Position numbers and translations under genes: made by a program. The notes beneath the pieces were generated by a model, which made no database searches, was not told where the DNA came from, and saw only the letters and a program-made list of their open reading frames with translations. From Nitrobacter sp. NHB1 (lineage in GTDB: Bacteria; Pseudomonadota; Alphaproteobacteria; Rhizobiales; Xanthobacteraceae), in NCBI RefSeq assembly GCF_036964665.1, contig NZ_JBAMDA010000001.1, positions 1,426,001 to 1,490,000 of the forward strand: a DNA stretch of 64,000 nucleotides, read 5' to 3'. Positions 42,289-51,170 of this stretch are shown one piece after another; within the stretch, counting starts at the first letter, position 1, and each line of letters starts with the position of its first letter.

Positions 42289-45200
42289 TCAGCGCGACGC
42301 CTCGACCTGCTTCAGTCCGACGATCTGCGGCAACGCGCCCGTGGGAGCGGGATCCGCCCTCGCCGCTTCCGGCGGCGGCGGTGCCCTCGCCGTCATGTCG
42401 GGAAAGCGCGATTTCATCTCACGCAGGAAACCGTCGAGCGTATCGACCTTCGCCGCCATTTTGGCGATCTGCTCGAACTCGGCGCTGTTATCCGACGCAG
42501 GCTTGCTTGCGGTATCGAACGCGAGCTTGTCGGCGGTGCCGCTCATCAGCGGCGCATATTTTTCGCGGAAGCGCGCAAGCCCCAGCGTGTCCTCGGCGAG
42601 CGCATAACCGATCACGGCGCGGATGATGTCGCTCTTCTCGTTCGAGGTGAGCGGTTTGAAATCGCGCCAGCGCTCGCCATAGTAGAGTTCGATCTGCTCC
42701 GACGCCTCGCGCCAGCGCCGCGACGCCCAGTAGATATCCGAGCGCAGGCGGATCGCCTCGCGCCCGGTGAGGTTGGAGATGATGTCGAGGGCGAGATCGC
42801 GGCGGCCGATGTCGCTCTCCGCACGCGCCTCGAGCAGCAGGCGCTGCTGGCGTAATTCGCCGGCGAGGTCGGCGATCCGCGTCGTGCGAAGTGCGGCTAT
42901 CGCACGGTCCGGCTTGCGATTCATCAGATAGACCATCGCAAGCTTTGCTGCGACCTGCGCCCGCGCCGCGCCCTCCAGCCGATGATCGACCTGGTATTGC
43001 AGGAGGTCGCCGGCCTGACCGAGCAGATCGACGCCGACCAGGCGATCGGCGAGGCGGCGGATCATCTCGTCGCCGCGGCGGCCGATCGGCGTCAGATCGC
43101 GATAGTCATAGAACATCGCCAGCGCATCGATCGGCGGAAGGTTGTCTCCCTTGGTGGTGAGAAAGAGCTGGGCGAACAGCGCCGACGCGTCGTCCTGCAT
43201 CTGGCGCGACACCGCGGAGTCCGGTTCCAGCCTGGTGGCGGTCCTTGAGACCGCCAGCGCTTCGGCATAGCGGCCGGCGTCGGTGTAGAGCGCCATCAGC
43301 ATTTTCAGCGTCTGCACCTCCAGCCGGTCGCCGCGCCACATTACCGACAGCGTTTCGAGATCGCGCAACGCGTCTTCCGGCTTGATCTCGTTGCGCTTCT
43401 GTCGCAACGCGATGTCGTGAATCTGCGCCTCAGTCGCGGCTTCACGGTCCGGCGAGACCATCGCCTCCTTGTATTGGGCAAGCGCGTCCTTGTCGCGCCC
43501 GAGCGCTTCCGACAGCCGGCCGCGCATGACCGTGATGGCGGGCTTCATCTCGTCGGGAACGCCGATGACGTCGAGATCGCCGCTGCGCGCCGCGACGCCG
43601 GAATAATCCCCGACCTCGAGCGACGCCCGCATCGCAGCGGCGACGATCAAGCGCTGCAAATCAATCGGCAACGCGGAGATAGCGAACTGGGCGTTCTTGA
43701 ACTTCTCCCGCGCCTCGGCCCACTTGTGCTGCCGCGCCAGCGCCAGCGCCTTCCAGAGCTGGGAATCGTAGTTGGCGCCGATCACCGGATTGGCGAGATC
43801 CCGCATTGCCGCCGCCGTATAATTCGTCAGCGAACTGGCAACCGAGTGAACGATCAGCAGGACCGGATCTTCCTGTCCGGGATTCTGTTCGGACAGCGCA
43901 AGGTCGAGAACCGCCTTGGCTTCATGATAGAAGCCGCGCGCCATGTAGAACCGGGCGAGATCGATCCGCGCCGCGGTCCGCGCGTCGTCGTCACCCGCCG
44001 TCGACGCCGCATCGACCAGCTTGTCGAGCCGCGGGAAGAAATTCGCCTCGCTGTCCTTCCGCCACTCCTCGACATCGAAGATCGGCCGTGCCGCGGTCGC
44101 ACCGCGCTCGGGACCAGCGTTGGCCGCCGACAAAGTGAGACCGCCGGGCCGGGTCACCGTAACCTTGTCGGGCGCGATCTCGACGGCGAGGTCGTCGGAC
44201 TTCGGCCCGATCACCACACCATGGGTCGACTCGCGCAGCGAGAACTCCACAAACTCCTGATGCCTGACAACGCCCTGCGCCGGCGGAAGCGCGGTGACGA
44301 CCATCAGGACGCCACCCGAGTCGGGATCGACGATCCGGTGCAGCCTGCCGGTGCCCGCGAGCGGTATGGTGACGCTCGCATGGGTGCGATCGACGACATT
44401 CCGCTGCGCGGTCAGCGCCCGCGACGGCTTCTGCACAGTATCGGCGAACGTCACCACCCAGCGCCTGCCCGGCGCGACGGGTGCCGAGCCGTCGGGATCG
44501 CCGACCGAGATCGAGGCCAGTTGCGGACGGGTCAGGCGGATGCGGATCGCCTGCCCGTTGTCCACGGGGCGGCGGTCGACATCGGTGATGAGCGATCCGC
44601 CCTCCTTCCGGATCGCACTGATGTCGATTGGTTTCTTCGAGTCGAACACCAGCCACACCGTATCGGCCCGGCGAAACAGCGCCGCCGGCGTCGGCTGGCT
44701 GAAGCCGAACGTCAGGCGCAGGCCGTCGCTGCGCCTGACCGCGTTGAGGGTCACCGCGTCATTCGCGACCCCGGCCGCCGATGGCACCGGCGACGCCGCA
44801 GGTTTTGATGCCGCGACCTTTGCGGGCTCCCGCTTGACGGGACTATCCCCCGCCGGCGCACCCTTTGCCGGTATCGCCTGTGAAGTGGCGACCTTCGGCA
44901 TTGGTGCGGGCGGCATTGGCGCGGGCGGCGCTTCGGCGGCGGCCGGCTTTTCGGCCGCAGCCTGAACCGCCGCAACGGGTGCGGCAATGGCCGGAGCAGG
45001 TTCGGATGCTTTCGCCGCCGGCGCCGATTTGCCGCGAGGCGATTTGCCATTAGGCGATTTGACCTCGGATGCGGCAGGCTTGACCGTCAGTCCGGCCTGC
45101 TCGGCAATCGTCTGCGAGGTCGGCGGCGGAATCCCGGCGGGCTTGCCGGGCGCGGCCGCGGCGCTGGCCTGCTTGCCCGCCTCCGGTTTTGCCGGCCGCG

Positions 45201-46092
45201 CTTCGGACGATGCGAGCGGCACCGGCAACACCGGCTGCTTGTCGGCCTGCCGGAAGCCGATATCGACGATGTAGTTCTTCTCCTCGCGGAACGAATGCAC
45301 ATCGACATCGCCGATCAGTTTTATATCGATCCGCGAGCCGTCGCCATCGACCTTCTGCGCGATCGAGGCGACGTTGGCCGGGGCCACCAGTTTCGCGTCG
45401 GCGAGGTCGAACGTCAGCGCCGGCTTGAACAACAGCGCGAGCTTCTGCTCGTTGAGAACGGAAGACACGCTGGCGCCGTCCGGCAGTTCGATAACGTAGC
45501 GCACGAAGGTCGGCTGCACCGAGGCGCGCACGCGGACCGGCGGACGCTTCTTCGCCGCTTCCAAGGTACGCTGTTCGCGCAAGGCGCGCTCCGCGGCGCG
45601 GGCGCGCTCCGCCAGTTCGCGAACCACCTCCTGCGGCAATCCCGGCGGTGGCCCCTTCCAGCCGTCGGGCATCAGATCGATGAACACGCGCTCGCCGGCC
45701 GTCATCGTGTTGACGGTGACCTTGCGCGCCAGCGCCAGACGAATGGCCGAACCGTCGGGATCGCGGCGCGCCGAGCCGACATAGTCCGGCACCGCGTCCG
45801 AGAGCTTGTCGACGGGAATATCGACCGGCCGCTTGAAGTGGATTACAAGGATGGTACCCGCGACCGTCACTTCGGAATCGACGTCGCCGTCGAGCTTGAG
45901 CACGAGACGGGCAAAACCATTCGCCGCCGCAAAGCTCGCCTCGCCCTTGACGGCCTGCGCGCGGCTGGCATCGGGAAACGCCACAGCGAGCAGCAGCAGC
46001 GCCGTTGCGAGCGCCGGAATACGGTCGCGCCAAAGCCGGCGCGCGCGGGCGCGCGCTTGCGACCAACATCCAGCGGCAGTCGTCCACGCCAT
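42289..46092 (-). CDS. Large secreted TPR protein in the flagellar cluster
   Basis: 1267 residues from the ATG at 46092 (a TTG at 46113 is possible). An Arg-rich leader and signal peptide (PALATALLLLAVAFPDASRA) suggest export to the periplasm. Two beta-rich AMIN-like regions follow (about 50-300 and 460-660), separated by a low-complexity Ala/Pro/Lys linker (about 300-455). The C-terminal half (about 690-1200) consists of TPR-like helix pairs, for example FYMARGFYHEAKAVLDLAL and YTDAGRYAEALAVSRTA. I do not recognise a named flagellar protein. It lies between fliP and motE with its own CtrA-type box, suggesting co-regulation with motility. Confidence 0.85.
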   Translation of the reverse strand: MAWTTAAGCWSQARARARRLWRDRIPALATALLLLAVAFPDASRAQAVKGEASFAAANGFARLVLKLDGDVDSEVTVAGTILVIHFKRPVDIPVDKLSDAVPDYVGSARRDPDGSAIRLALARKVTVNTMTAGERVFIDLMPDGWKGPPPGLPQEVVRELAERARAAERALREQRTLEAAKKRPPVRVRASVQPTFVRYVIELPDGASVSSVLNEQKLALLFKPALTFDLADAKLVAPANVASIAQKVDGDGSRIDIKLIGDVDVHSFREEKNYIVDIGFRQADKQPVLPVPLASSEARPAKPEAGKQASAAAAPGKPAGIPPPTSQTIAEQAGLTVKPAASEVKSPNGKSPRGKSAPAAKASEPAPAIAAPVAAVQAAAEKPAAAEAPPAPMPPAPMPKVATSQAIPAKGAPAGDSPVKREPAKVAASKPAASPVPSAAGVANDAVTLNAVRRSDGLRLTFGFSQPTPAALFRRADTVWLVFDSKKPIDISAIRKEGGSLITDVDRRPVDNGQAIRIRLTRPQLASISVGDPDGSAPVAPGRRWVVTFADTVQKPSRALTAQRNVVDRTHASVTIPLAGTGRLHRIVDPDSGGVLMVVTALPPAQGVVRHQEFVEFSLRESTHGVVIGPKSDDLAVEIAPDKVTVTRPGGLTLSAANAGPERGATAARPIFDVEEWRKDSEANFFPRLDKLVDAASTAGDDDARTAARIDLARFYMARGFYHEAKAVLDLALSEQNPGQEDPVLLIVHSVASSLTNYTAAAMRDLANPVIGANYDSQLWKALALARQHKWAEAREKFKNAQFAISALPIDLQRLIVAAAMRASLEVGDYSGVAARSGDLDVIGVPDEMKPAITVMRGRLSEALGRDKDALAQYKEAMVSPDREAATEAQIHDIALRQKRNEIKPEDALRDLETLSVMWRGDRLEVQTLKMLMALYTDAGRYAEALAVSRTATRLEPDSAVSRQMQDDASALFAQLFLTTKGDNLPPIDALAMFYDYRDLTPIGRRGDEMIRRLADRLVGVDLLGQAGDLLQYQVDHRLEGAARAQVAAKLAMVYLMNRKPDRAIAALRTTRIADLAGELRQQRLLLEARAESDIGRRDLALDIISNLTGREAIRLRSDIYWASRRWREASEQIELYYGERWRDFKPLTSNEKSDIIRAVIGYALAEDTLGLARFREKYAPLMSGTADKLAFDTASKPASDNSAEFEQIAKMAAKVDTLDGFLREMKSRFPDMTARAPPPPEAARADPAPTGALPQIVGLKQVEASR

Positions 46093-46166
46093 TCCGACCG
46101 TCTCTCGAGTCAACCCGGCGACCGGACGCGCGGGCGCCGATCGGATCCCACTCTAGAATTTCGGCA

Positions 46167-46181
46167 TTAAGGACTTGTTAA
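46167..46181. promoter_or_regulatory. CtrA-type box, perfect, upstream of the TPR gene
   Basis: TTAAGGACTTGTTAA, exact TTAA-N7-TTAA, 75 bases before the ATG of the TPR gene and just past the motE stop, so it most likely serves the TPR gene. Confidence 0.75.
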
Positions 46182-46191
46182 ACAACGATTA

Positions 46192-46986
46192 TCAGTTGTG
46201 AGTTTGCGGCGTCGGCTTGCCCTCGATCTTCGGAAGATCGGCGGCGGCGGTGGTGGTGTCGCCGCTGGCACGGCGCGCCAGTTCGACCGTCAGCCGTTCG
46301 GCCGCCTCGGGCGACATCTTGCCGAGAATCTCCGACATCTTGCGCGGCGCGATCTTCGAGGCGATCTCGAACAGCACCGACATTTCCAGGCGGTCGAACA
46401 CCTTGGCTGCGTCCTTCGGCTTCATGTTCTCGTAGGTCGTCACGAGACCCTTGAAGCGGGCGGCCTCGGCCTCGTTCTTCTGCTCGGTCGCGGTTGCGAT
46501 CCGCGCCTCGATGCCCTTCATCTCCTCGACGCGACCGTCGAGACGCTTTTCGGCCGACTTCAAGAGGCTCTCGCGAATGTCGATTTCCCGAGCGCGCGCT
46601 TCGAGTTCCTGCCGACGGCTCTGAAGCCGCTCGAGGATCGCGCGCTCGGAAGGCGACACCGACTGCCCCGGCTCGGGGATGGTGATCGCGCCCGCTTTCG
46701 CTACTTCGGGCGCCCCCGGTTTGGACTCTTCCTTCTTCGCCTCACTGGCGTCGTCCTTCTTCGATTCGTCTTTCTTCGCCTCGACCGATCCGGTGATGTC
46801 GCCGGCATCGCGAGTTCCGCCCGGAAAGTTCAGGTTCTCCTGAGCCCATGACAGTCCGGTCGAACTCGGCTTGTCATCGAAGACGTAGCCGCTGTCGATC
46901 ACGAGCCCCGCGATCTTGAGCACCGCGAGGCCGAAGATCGCGACCATTACGACCGGAATGACCCGGATGTCCCTGAAAGCATTCAT
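46192..46986 (-). CDS. motE: MotE-like flagellar motor chaperone
   Basis: 264 residues. A signal anchor at about 9-30 precedes a Lys/Glu-rich linker (60-95), a coiled coil (about 115-175, RLQSRRQELEARAREIDIRE) and an MgtE-N/FliG-middle-like domain with YENMKPKDAAKVFDRLEM and MSPEAAERLTVELA. This is the architecture of rhizobial MotE, the periplasmic chaperone of MotC. It is coupled by ATGA to the DUF6468 gene. Confidence 0.88.
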   Translation of the reverse strand: MNAFRDIRVIPVVMVAIFGLAVLKIAGLVIDSGYVFDDKPSSTGLSWAQENLNFPGGTRDAGDITGSVEAKKDESKKDDASEAKKEESKPGAPEVAKAGAITIPEPGQSVSPSERAILERLQSRRQELEARAREIDIRESLLKSAEKRLDGRVEEMKGIEARIATATEQKNEAEAARFKGLVTTYENMKPKDAAKVFDRLEMSVLFEIASKIAPRKMSEILGKMSPEAAERLTVELARRASGDTTTAAADLPKIEGKPTPQTHN

Positions 46987-47417
46987 GCAGCGAGGCCGCT
47001 GGCCCTCTTCCGTTCGGAAAATGCTCGCGCCGCGGCTGCGACCGAGCGGGCATCGCTGGTCACGGCCTCCGGTTCCGGAGCCGTCGCCGGACGCGCCGCG
47101 AGCGCGATCCTGGTCAGCCGTCGCATCAGCGCATCGCCCTCCGCCAGTTGCTTCGCCAGCTGTCGCGACAACCCGGTGGCGGCCTCGATCTGGTTGCCGA
47201 GATTGTCGTTGACGTCACGCACGGTGTGCTTCAGCCCGCCGATGGCGCGCTCGGCGATCTCCGTCGCCGTGATCAGTTCGCCGATGGTCGCCTTCAGCGA
47301 CTGTTCGTCCGCCCTCAGCCGCTTCAACCGCTTGTTCAGCAGCATGCAGTAACCGAGTGTCAGGACGAGAAGAACCGCGACAAGGCTCTCGACCGCTAGT
47401 CCGAAAGAGTGGTTCAT
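46983..47417 (-). CDS. DUF6468 flagellar-cluster membrane protein
   Basis: 144 residues: one N-terminal membrane helix (LAVESLVAVLLVLTLGYCML), then a long coiled-coil-like region (RLRADEQSLKATIGELITAT) and an Ala-rich end. It matches the small DUF6468 protein commonly found between fliM and motE in Alphaproteobacteria. The start overlaps the fliM stop and its stop overlaps the motE start, each by ATGA, giving tight coupling. Function not established. Confidence 0.85.
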   Translation of the reverse strand: MNHSFGLAVESLVAVLLVLTLGYCMLLNKRLKRLRADEQSLKATIGELITATEIAERAIGGLKHTVRDVNDNLGNQIEAATGLSRQLAKQLAEGDALMRRLTRIALAARPATAPEPEAVTSDARSVAAAARAFSERKRASGLAA

Positions 47418-48619
47418 TGGGCCTCCATCATCTTGGTCTGTTCGTCCGCTCTCTCGAACATGGCGAAGGTCGTGTTCGGTTTGCGCAATTGCCTCGACAC
47501 GCGAATGGCGACGCGGTCGCCGACGCGGCCCATGCGGCCTTCGGTCAGCGTGACGTTGCCGCACCGCACCGCCACCGATGCGTCGGGGCGCATGTCCAGC
47601 GGCAGGGTGTCGCCGACCTTCAGGGCCATGAGTTGCTTGAGCGGGATTTCGGCCTCGTACAGCACCGCGTCGACGGCGATCTGCGCCTGCGCGATCTCGG
47701 TGGCGAGGTGGCTCTCCCAGATCAAATCGCGGCCGAACTTTTCGCCCATGAACATCTGCAACAGGACGTTGCGGATCGGCTCGATGGTGGCGTAGGGAAG
47801 CAGCAGTTCGATATAGCCGCCGCGGTCTTCCATATCGATCCGCAGGCGGACCAGGATGGCGGCGTTGGCCGGGCGGGTGATCGCCGCGAAACGCGGATTG
47901 GTCTCGAGCCGGTCGATCGAGAACGTCACCGGCGACAGCGGCCGGAACGCCTGCTCGGCGTCGGCCAGCACGACCTCGACCAGCCGCTTCACCAGATTGG
48001 TTTCGATCGTGGTATAGGGCCGGCCTTCGATCCGGAGCGAGGTCTGGCCACGCCGGCCGCCGAGCAGCACATCGATCATGGAGTAGATCAGGCTGGAATC
48101 GACCATCGCCAGCCCGAAGTTCTCCCACTCCTCGGCCTTGAACACGCTCAACACCGCGGGCAAGGGAATCGAGTTCATGTAGTCGCCGAAGCGGACCGAG
48201 GTGATGCGGTCGAGCGAGACCTCGACGTTGTCGGAGGTGAAATTGCGCAACGACGTCGTCATCAGCCGCACCAGGCGGTCGAACACGATCTCCAGCATCG
48301 GCAGGCGTTCATACGACACCATCGCCGAGTCGATGATCGCCCGGATGCCGGAATTATCGTCGACGTTGATCTCGCCGACGCTGAAGCCGAGCAGGCTGTC
48401 GATTTCCTCCTGCGACAGGACCCGTTCGCCGCCGTTCTTGCCGCTGCCGAAATTGCGGCCGCCGTCGTCGACCATGGCGGCCCACTGTTCCGCCATTGTC
48501 TCAGTGAGTTCATTGGCGGCGGCGGACTTCGCCGCCTCGGCGGGATCCTCGGAGTCGAGCGAGGCTTCCCACTGGGCTGCGATTGCATCCTGGTCGAGCT
48601 GATCGTTATCGTCCGCCAT
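47414..48619 (-). CDS. fliM: Flagellar motor switch protein FliM
   Basis: 401 residues. The usual N-terminal EIDSLL motif (LSQEEIDSLLGF) occurs only at about residue 67, after an acidic leader with two similar segments (AIAAQWEASL and MAEQWAAMV). The middle CheC-like domain has FGDYMNSIPLPAVL and GLAMVDSSLIYSMIDVLLGG, and the C-terminal SpoA domain ends IPLKQLMALKVGDTLPLD and beyond. It is the switch-complex protein that binds CheY-P. Confidence 0.95.
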   Translation of the reverse strand: MADDNDQLDQDAIAAQWEASLDSEDPAEAAKSAAANELTETMAEQWAAMVDDGGRNFGSGKNGGERVLSQEEIDSLLGFSVGEINVDDNSGIRAIIDSAMVSYERLPMLEIVFDRLVRLMTTSLRNFTSDNVEVSLDRITSVRFGDYMNSIPLPAVLSVFKAEEWENFGLAMVDSSLIYSMIDVLLGGRRGQTSLRIEGRPYTTIETNLVKRLVEVVLADAEQAFRPLSPVTFSIDRLETNPRFAAITRPANAAILVRLRIDMEDRGGYIELLLPYATIEPIRNVLLQMFMGEKFGRDLIWESHLATEIAQAQIAVDAVLYEAEIPLKQLMALKVGDTLPLDMRPDASVAVRCGNVTLTEGRMGRVGDRVAIRVSRQLRKPNTTFAMFERADEQTKMMEAQ

Positions 48620-48631
48620 GATCCCGCCCTC

Positions 48632-49126
48632 TCACTGGATGACGACTTCCTTGAACAGCACGGCATTGACATGGCCGGGCGAGATCGCCGTGTTGACCCG
48701 CTTGGTCAGTTCTTCCTTCAGGCGGAACAGGCCGGCGGAGCCGTTAAGATCGCTGGGGCGCAGTTCGCGCATATAGGTCTGAAAGAGATCGGTAACCCGC
48801 GGCAGCGCCGGCTTGATCGTCTCAACCTGCGACTCGTCCTTGACCTCGAGAACGACCTTCACTTTCAGGTATTGCACCCGCTCGCCGGGCGCCCCGACCA
48901 GATTGACCAGCATTTCCGGGACATCGACAAAGGCCGGCGGCTTCAGCGGCGGAGCTTCCGCATGGCTTTCGTCGCCGTGATGACGGAAAAAGAAGAACCA
49001 GGTGCCGGCGCCGCCAACCAGGCAAAGGACCGCGACGGCCGCGACGATCAGCTTGAGCCTGCTTTTGCGAACCGGCGGCGCGTCGCCCTCGGCTGCGGCT
49101 TTTCCGGCCTGATCGTTCTCTGCCAT
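48632..49126 (-). CDS. fliL: Flagellar basal body protein FliL
   Basis: 164 residues from the ATG at 49126. One membrane helix (about 26-46, LIVAAVAVLCLVGGAGTWFF) and a periplasmic domain with VDVPEMLVNLVG and LFQTYMRELRPSDLNGSAGL. FliL surrounds stator units and supports torque. First gene of fliL-fliM-DUF6468-motE. Confidence 0.94.
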   Translation of the reverse strand: MAENDQAGKAAAEGDAPPVRKSRLKLIVAAVAVLCLVGGAGTWFFFFRHHGDESHAEAPPLKPPAFVDVPEMLVNLVGAPGERVQYLKVKVVLEVKDESQVETIKPALPRVTDLFQTYMRELRPSDLNGSAGLFRLKEELTKRVNTAISPGHVNAVLFKEVVIQ

Positions 49127-49297
49127 CGTCAGTTCGCCCGTCACCAGGGTCGGTCCGATGCCGCCAGGCAGGCTGGATACGCGAAACAAATGCCGCCGGC
49201 GCCCCCGTGCCCCGTTGGCGTTAACACTAGATACGCAATGGTTAATGGAACCTTTCTTTTAACCATCAACTAGGAAGATTTTGCCGGGCCGGTATGG

Positions 49298-49312
49298 TCA
49301 ACAGGACCTTAA
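49298..49312. promoter_or_regulatory. CtrA-like box, one mismatch, in the fliL-flgF region
   Basis: TCAACAGGACCTTAA: one half-site is TCAA. It lies in the 368-base divergent region between fliL and flgF, which also has isolated TTAA sites at 49221, 49242 and 49259. It could drive the fliL operon. Confidence 0.45.
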
Positions 49313-49373
49313 TTGCCGCCTTCTCCGACCCGACTCATTTTCATAACATACTGAAAATATACATATTTTAGAC

Positions 49374-49390
49374 TTGGCACGGCTTTCGCT
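49374..49390 (+). promoter_or_regulatory. Sigma-54-type promoter upstream of flgF
   Basis: TTGGCACGGCTTTCGCT: GG at -24 and GC at -12 with correct spacing, against consensus TTGGCACG-N4-TTGCT; the only departure in the core is TCGC for TTGC. It is 104 bases before the flgF ATG, on the same strand. Confidence 0.68.
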
Positions 49391-49494
49391 ACTCCCTTGG
49401 CGAACCGCGGGCTTGGGAGAGCCTTTGAGGTTCGAAACGATCCGCCGGCGGCCTGGGAGGGCCTTCACGCGGGTCCTCAAGGGGAGAACCACCG

Positions 49495-50262
49495 ATGGAG
49501 AATACGCTCCTCATCGGACTGTCGCGGCAGATGATGCTCGAACGGCAGATGGATGTCGTTGCGAACAACGTCGCGAACGTCAACACCAACGGCTACAAGG
49601 CCGATCGCTCGCTGTTCGAGGAATACCTGATGCCGGGCGCGCACGAAGACAACTTCGTCGGCCGCGACCGCCGCCTGAGCTTCGTCCAGGACCGCGCCAC
49701 CTTCCACGACTTCGCCGGAGGTCCGACCGAGCAGACCAAGAACCCCCTCGATGTCGCCATCGACGGCAAGGCCTTCCTGGTGGTGCAGACGCCGAACGGC
49801 GAACGCTACACCCGCGACGGCGGACTGCAGATCAATGCGCAGGGACAACTGGTGACGGCATCGGGCAATCCGGTGCTCGGCTCCAATGGCCCGATCACGT
49901 TCCAGCAGACCGATCACGACATCACGATTTCCGAAGACGGCACCGTGACCGTGCTCGAAGGCGTCAACAACGCCGCCGACTCGATCCGCGGCAAGCTGCG
50001 GCTGGTCTCCTTCACGCAGGCGCAGAAGCTGCTCAAGGAAGGCTCCAACCTCTACGCCGCAGGCGAAGGCAACTTCGCCCGGCCGGATACCAAGGCGCGG
50101 ATCCACCAGGGATTCATCGAAAAATCCAACGTCAATGCGGTGACCGAGATGAGCCGCATGGTCGAGGTGTCCCGCGCCTACACCCAGATGGCGACGCTGC
50201 TGCAACAGCAAAGCGACCTGCAAAAATCGGCTATCGAAAAACTCGCCGACGTTCCGGCATAA
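49495..50262 (+). CDS. flgF: Flagellar rod protein FlgF
   Basis: 255 residues. MDVVANNVANVNTNGYKADR is the rod/hook N-terminal signature, followed by the central segment GERYTRDGGLQINAQGQLV and the C-terminal MVEVSRAYTQMATLLQQQ. Proximal rod subunit, followed after 12 bases by flgG. GGGGAGAA precedes the ATG. Confidence 0.95.
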   Translation: MENTLLIGLSRQMMLERQMDVVANNVANVNTNGYKADRSLFEEYLMPGAHEDNFVGRDRRLSFVQDRATFHDFAGGPTEQTKNPLDVAIDGKAFLVVQTPNGERYTRDGGLQINAQGQLVTASGNPVLGSNGPITFQQTDHDITISEDGTVTVLEGVNNAADSIRGKLRLVSFTQAQKLLKEGSNLYAAGEGNFARPDTKARIHQGFIEKSNVNAVTEMSRMVEVSRAYTQMATLLQQQSDLQKSAIEKLADVPA

Positions 50263-50274
50263 GGAAACCAGATT

Positions 50275-51063
50275 ATGCGCGCACTTTATACCGCGGCGAC
50301 CGGAATGGCGGCCCAGGAATTGAACGTTCAGGTCATCTCCAACAACATCGCGAACCTGCGTACCACCGGCTACAAGAAGCAGCGGGCCGCGTTTCAGGAC
50401 CTGATCTACGACCACGTCCGCCGCGTCGGCGCGCAGGCCTCCGATCAGGGCACCATCCTGCCGGTGGGCATCGATCTCGGCGGCGGCGTCAAGACCGTCG
50501 GCACGCCACGGCTGATGAGTCAGGGCACGCTGTCGCAGACCGGCAACGATCTCGACATCGCCATCCGCGGCGAAGGCTTCTTCAAGATCCAGATGCCGGA
50601 CGGCACCTACCAGTACACCCGCGACGGTACGTTCCAGATGGACAATCAGGGCCGCATCGTCAACGCGCAGGGCAATCCGGTGCAGCCCACGATCACGATC
50701 CCGCAAAATTCCGCAGGCATCACCATCAACGCGCAGGGCCAGGTTTCGGTGACGACGCCGGGGCAGACCACCCCGACCGTGCTTGGCCAGATCGGCCTGA
50801 CCCGCTTCGTCAACAAGGCCGGCCTGCAACCGGTCGGCGACAACAACTTCACCGAGACGCCCGCCTCCGGTCCGCCGCAGGACGGCGTCGCCAACATCGA
50901 CGGCTACGGCGACATGCAGCAGTCGAGCCTTGAGCAGGCCAACGTCGAGGTGGTCTCCGAAATCTCCGATCTGATCGCCGCGCAGCGCGCCTACGAGATG
51001 AACGCCAAGGTCATCAGCGCCGCCGATCAGATGCTGCAATCCGCATCCGCGCTGTTCCGCTAG
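50275..51063 (+). CDS. flgG: Distal rod protein FlgG
   Basis: 262 residues, the exact usual length. MRALYTAATGMAAQELNVQV, ISNNIANLRTTGYKKQRAAF, GTYQYTRDGTFQMDNQGRIV and LIAAQRAYEMNAKVISAAD are all canonical. Builds the distal rod. Downstream lies a palindromic repeat before flgA. Confidence 0.97.
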   Translation: MRALYTAATGMAAQELNVQVISNNIANLRTTGYKKQRAAFQDLIYDHVRRVGAQASDQGTILPVGIDLGGGVKTVGTPRLMSQGTLSQTGNDLDIAIRGEGFFKIQMPDGTYQYTRDGTFQMDNQGRIVNAQGNPVQPTITIPQNSAGITINAQGQVSVTTPGQTTPTVLGQIGLTRFVNKAGLQPVGDNNFTETPASGPPQDGVANIDGYGDMQQSSLEQANVEVVSEISDLIAAQRAYEMNAKVISAADQMLQSASALFR

Positions 51064-51156
51064 AGTCTGATTCAACTGCGTTGAACCAGACTCTGATCTT
51101 TTTAATTGAGCATGATCCTCTCCGAAAACCGGTTTCCACTTTTCGGGATCATGCTC
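51062..51156. repeat. Double palindrome between flgG and flgA
   Basis: Two stem-loops: AGAGTCTGATTCAA with TTGAACCAGACTCT (51062-51094), and GAGCATGATCC with GGATCATGCTC (51108-51118 and 51146-51156) enclosing GAAAACCGGTTTCCACTTTT. The second is related in style to family C. It may weaken transcription from flgG into flgA. Confidence 0.85.
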
Positions 51157-51170
51157 CAAGGAGGCTGACC

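Noticed and set aside
49477-51159. 560-codon minus-strand frame opposite flgF and flgG
   Set aside because: Spans two canonical flagellar genes on the other strand; no ribosome site or domain.
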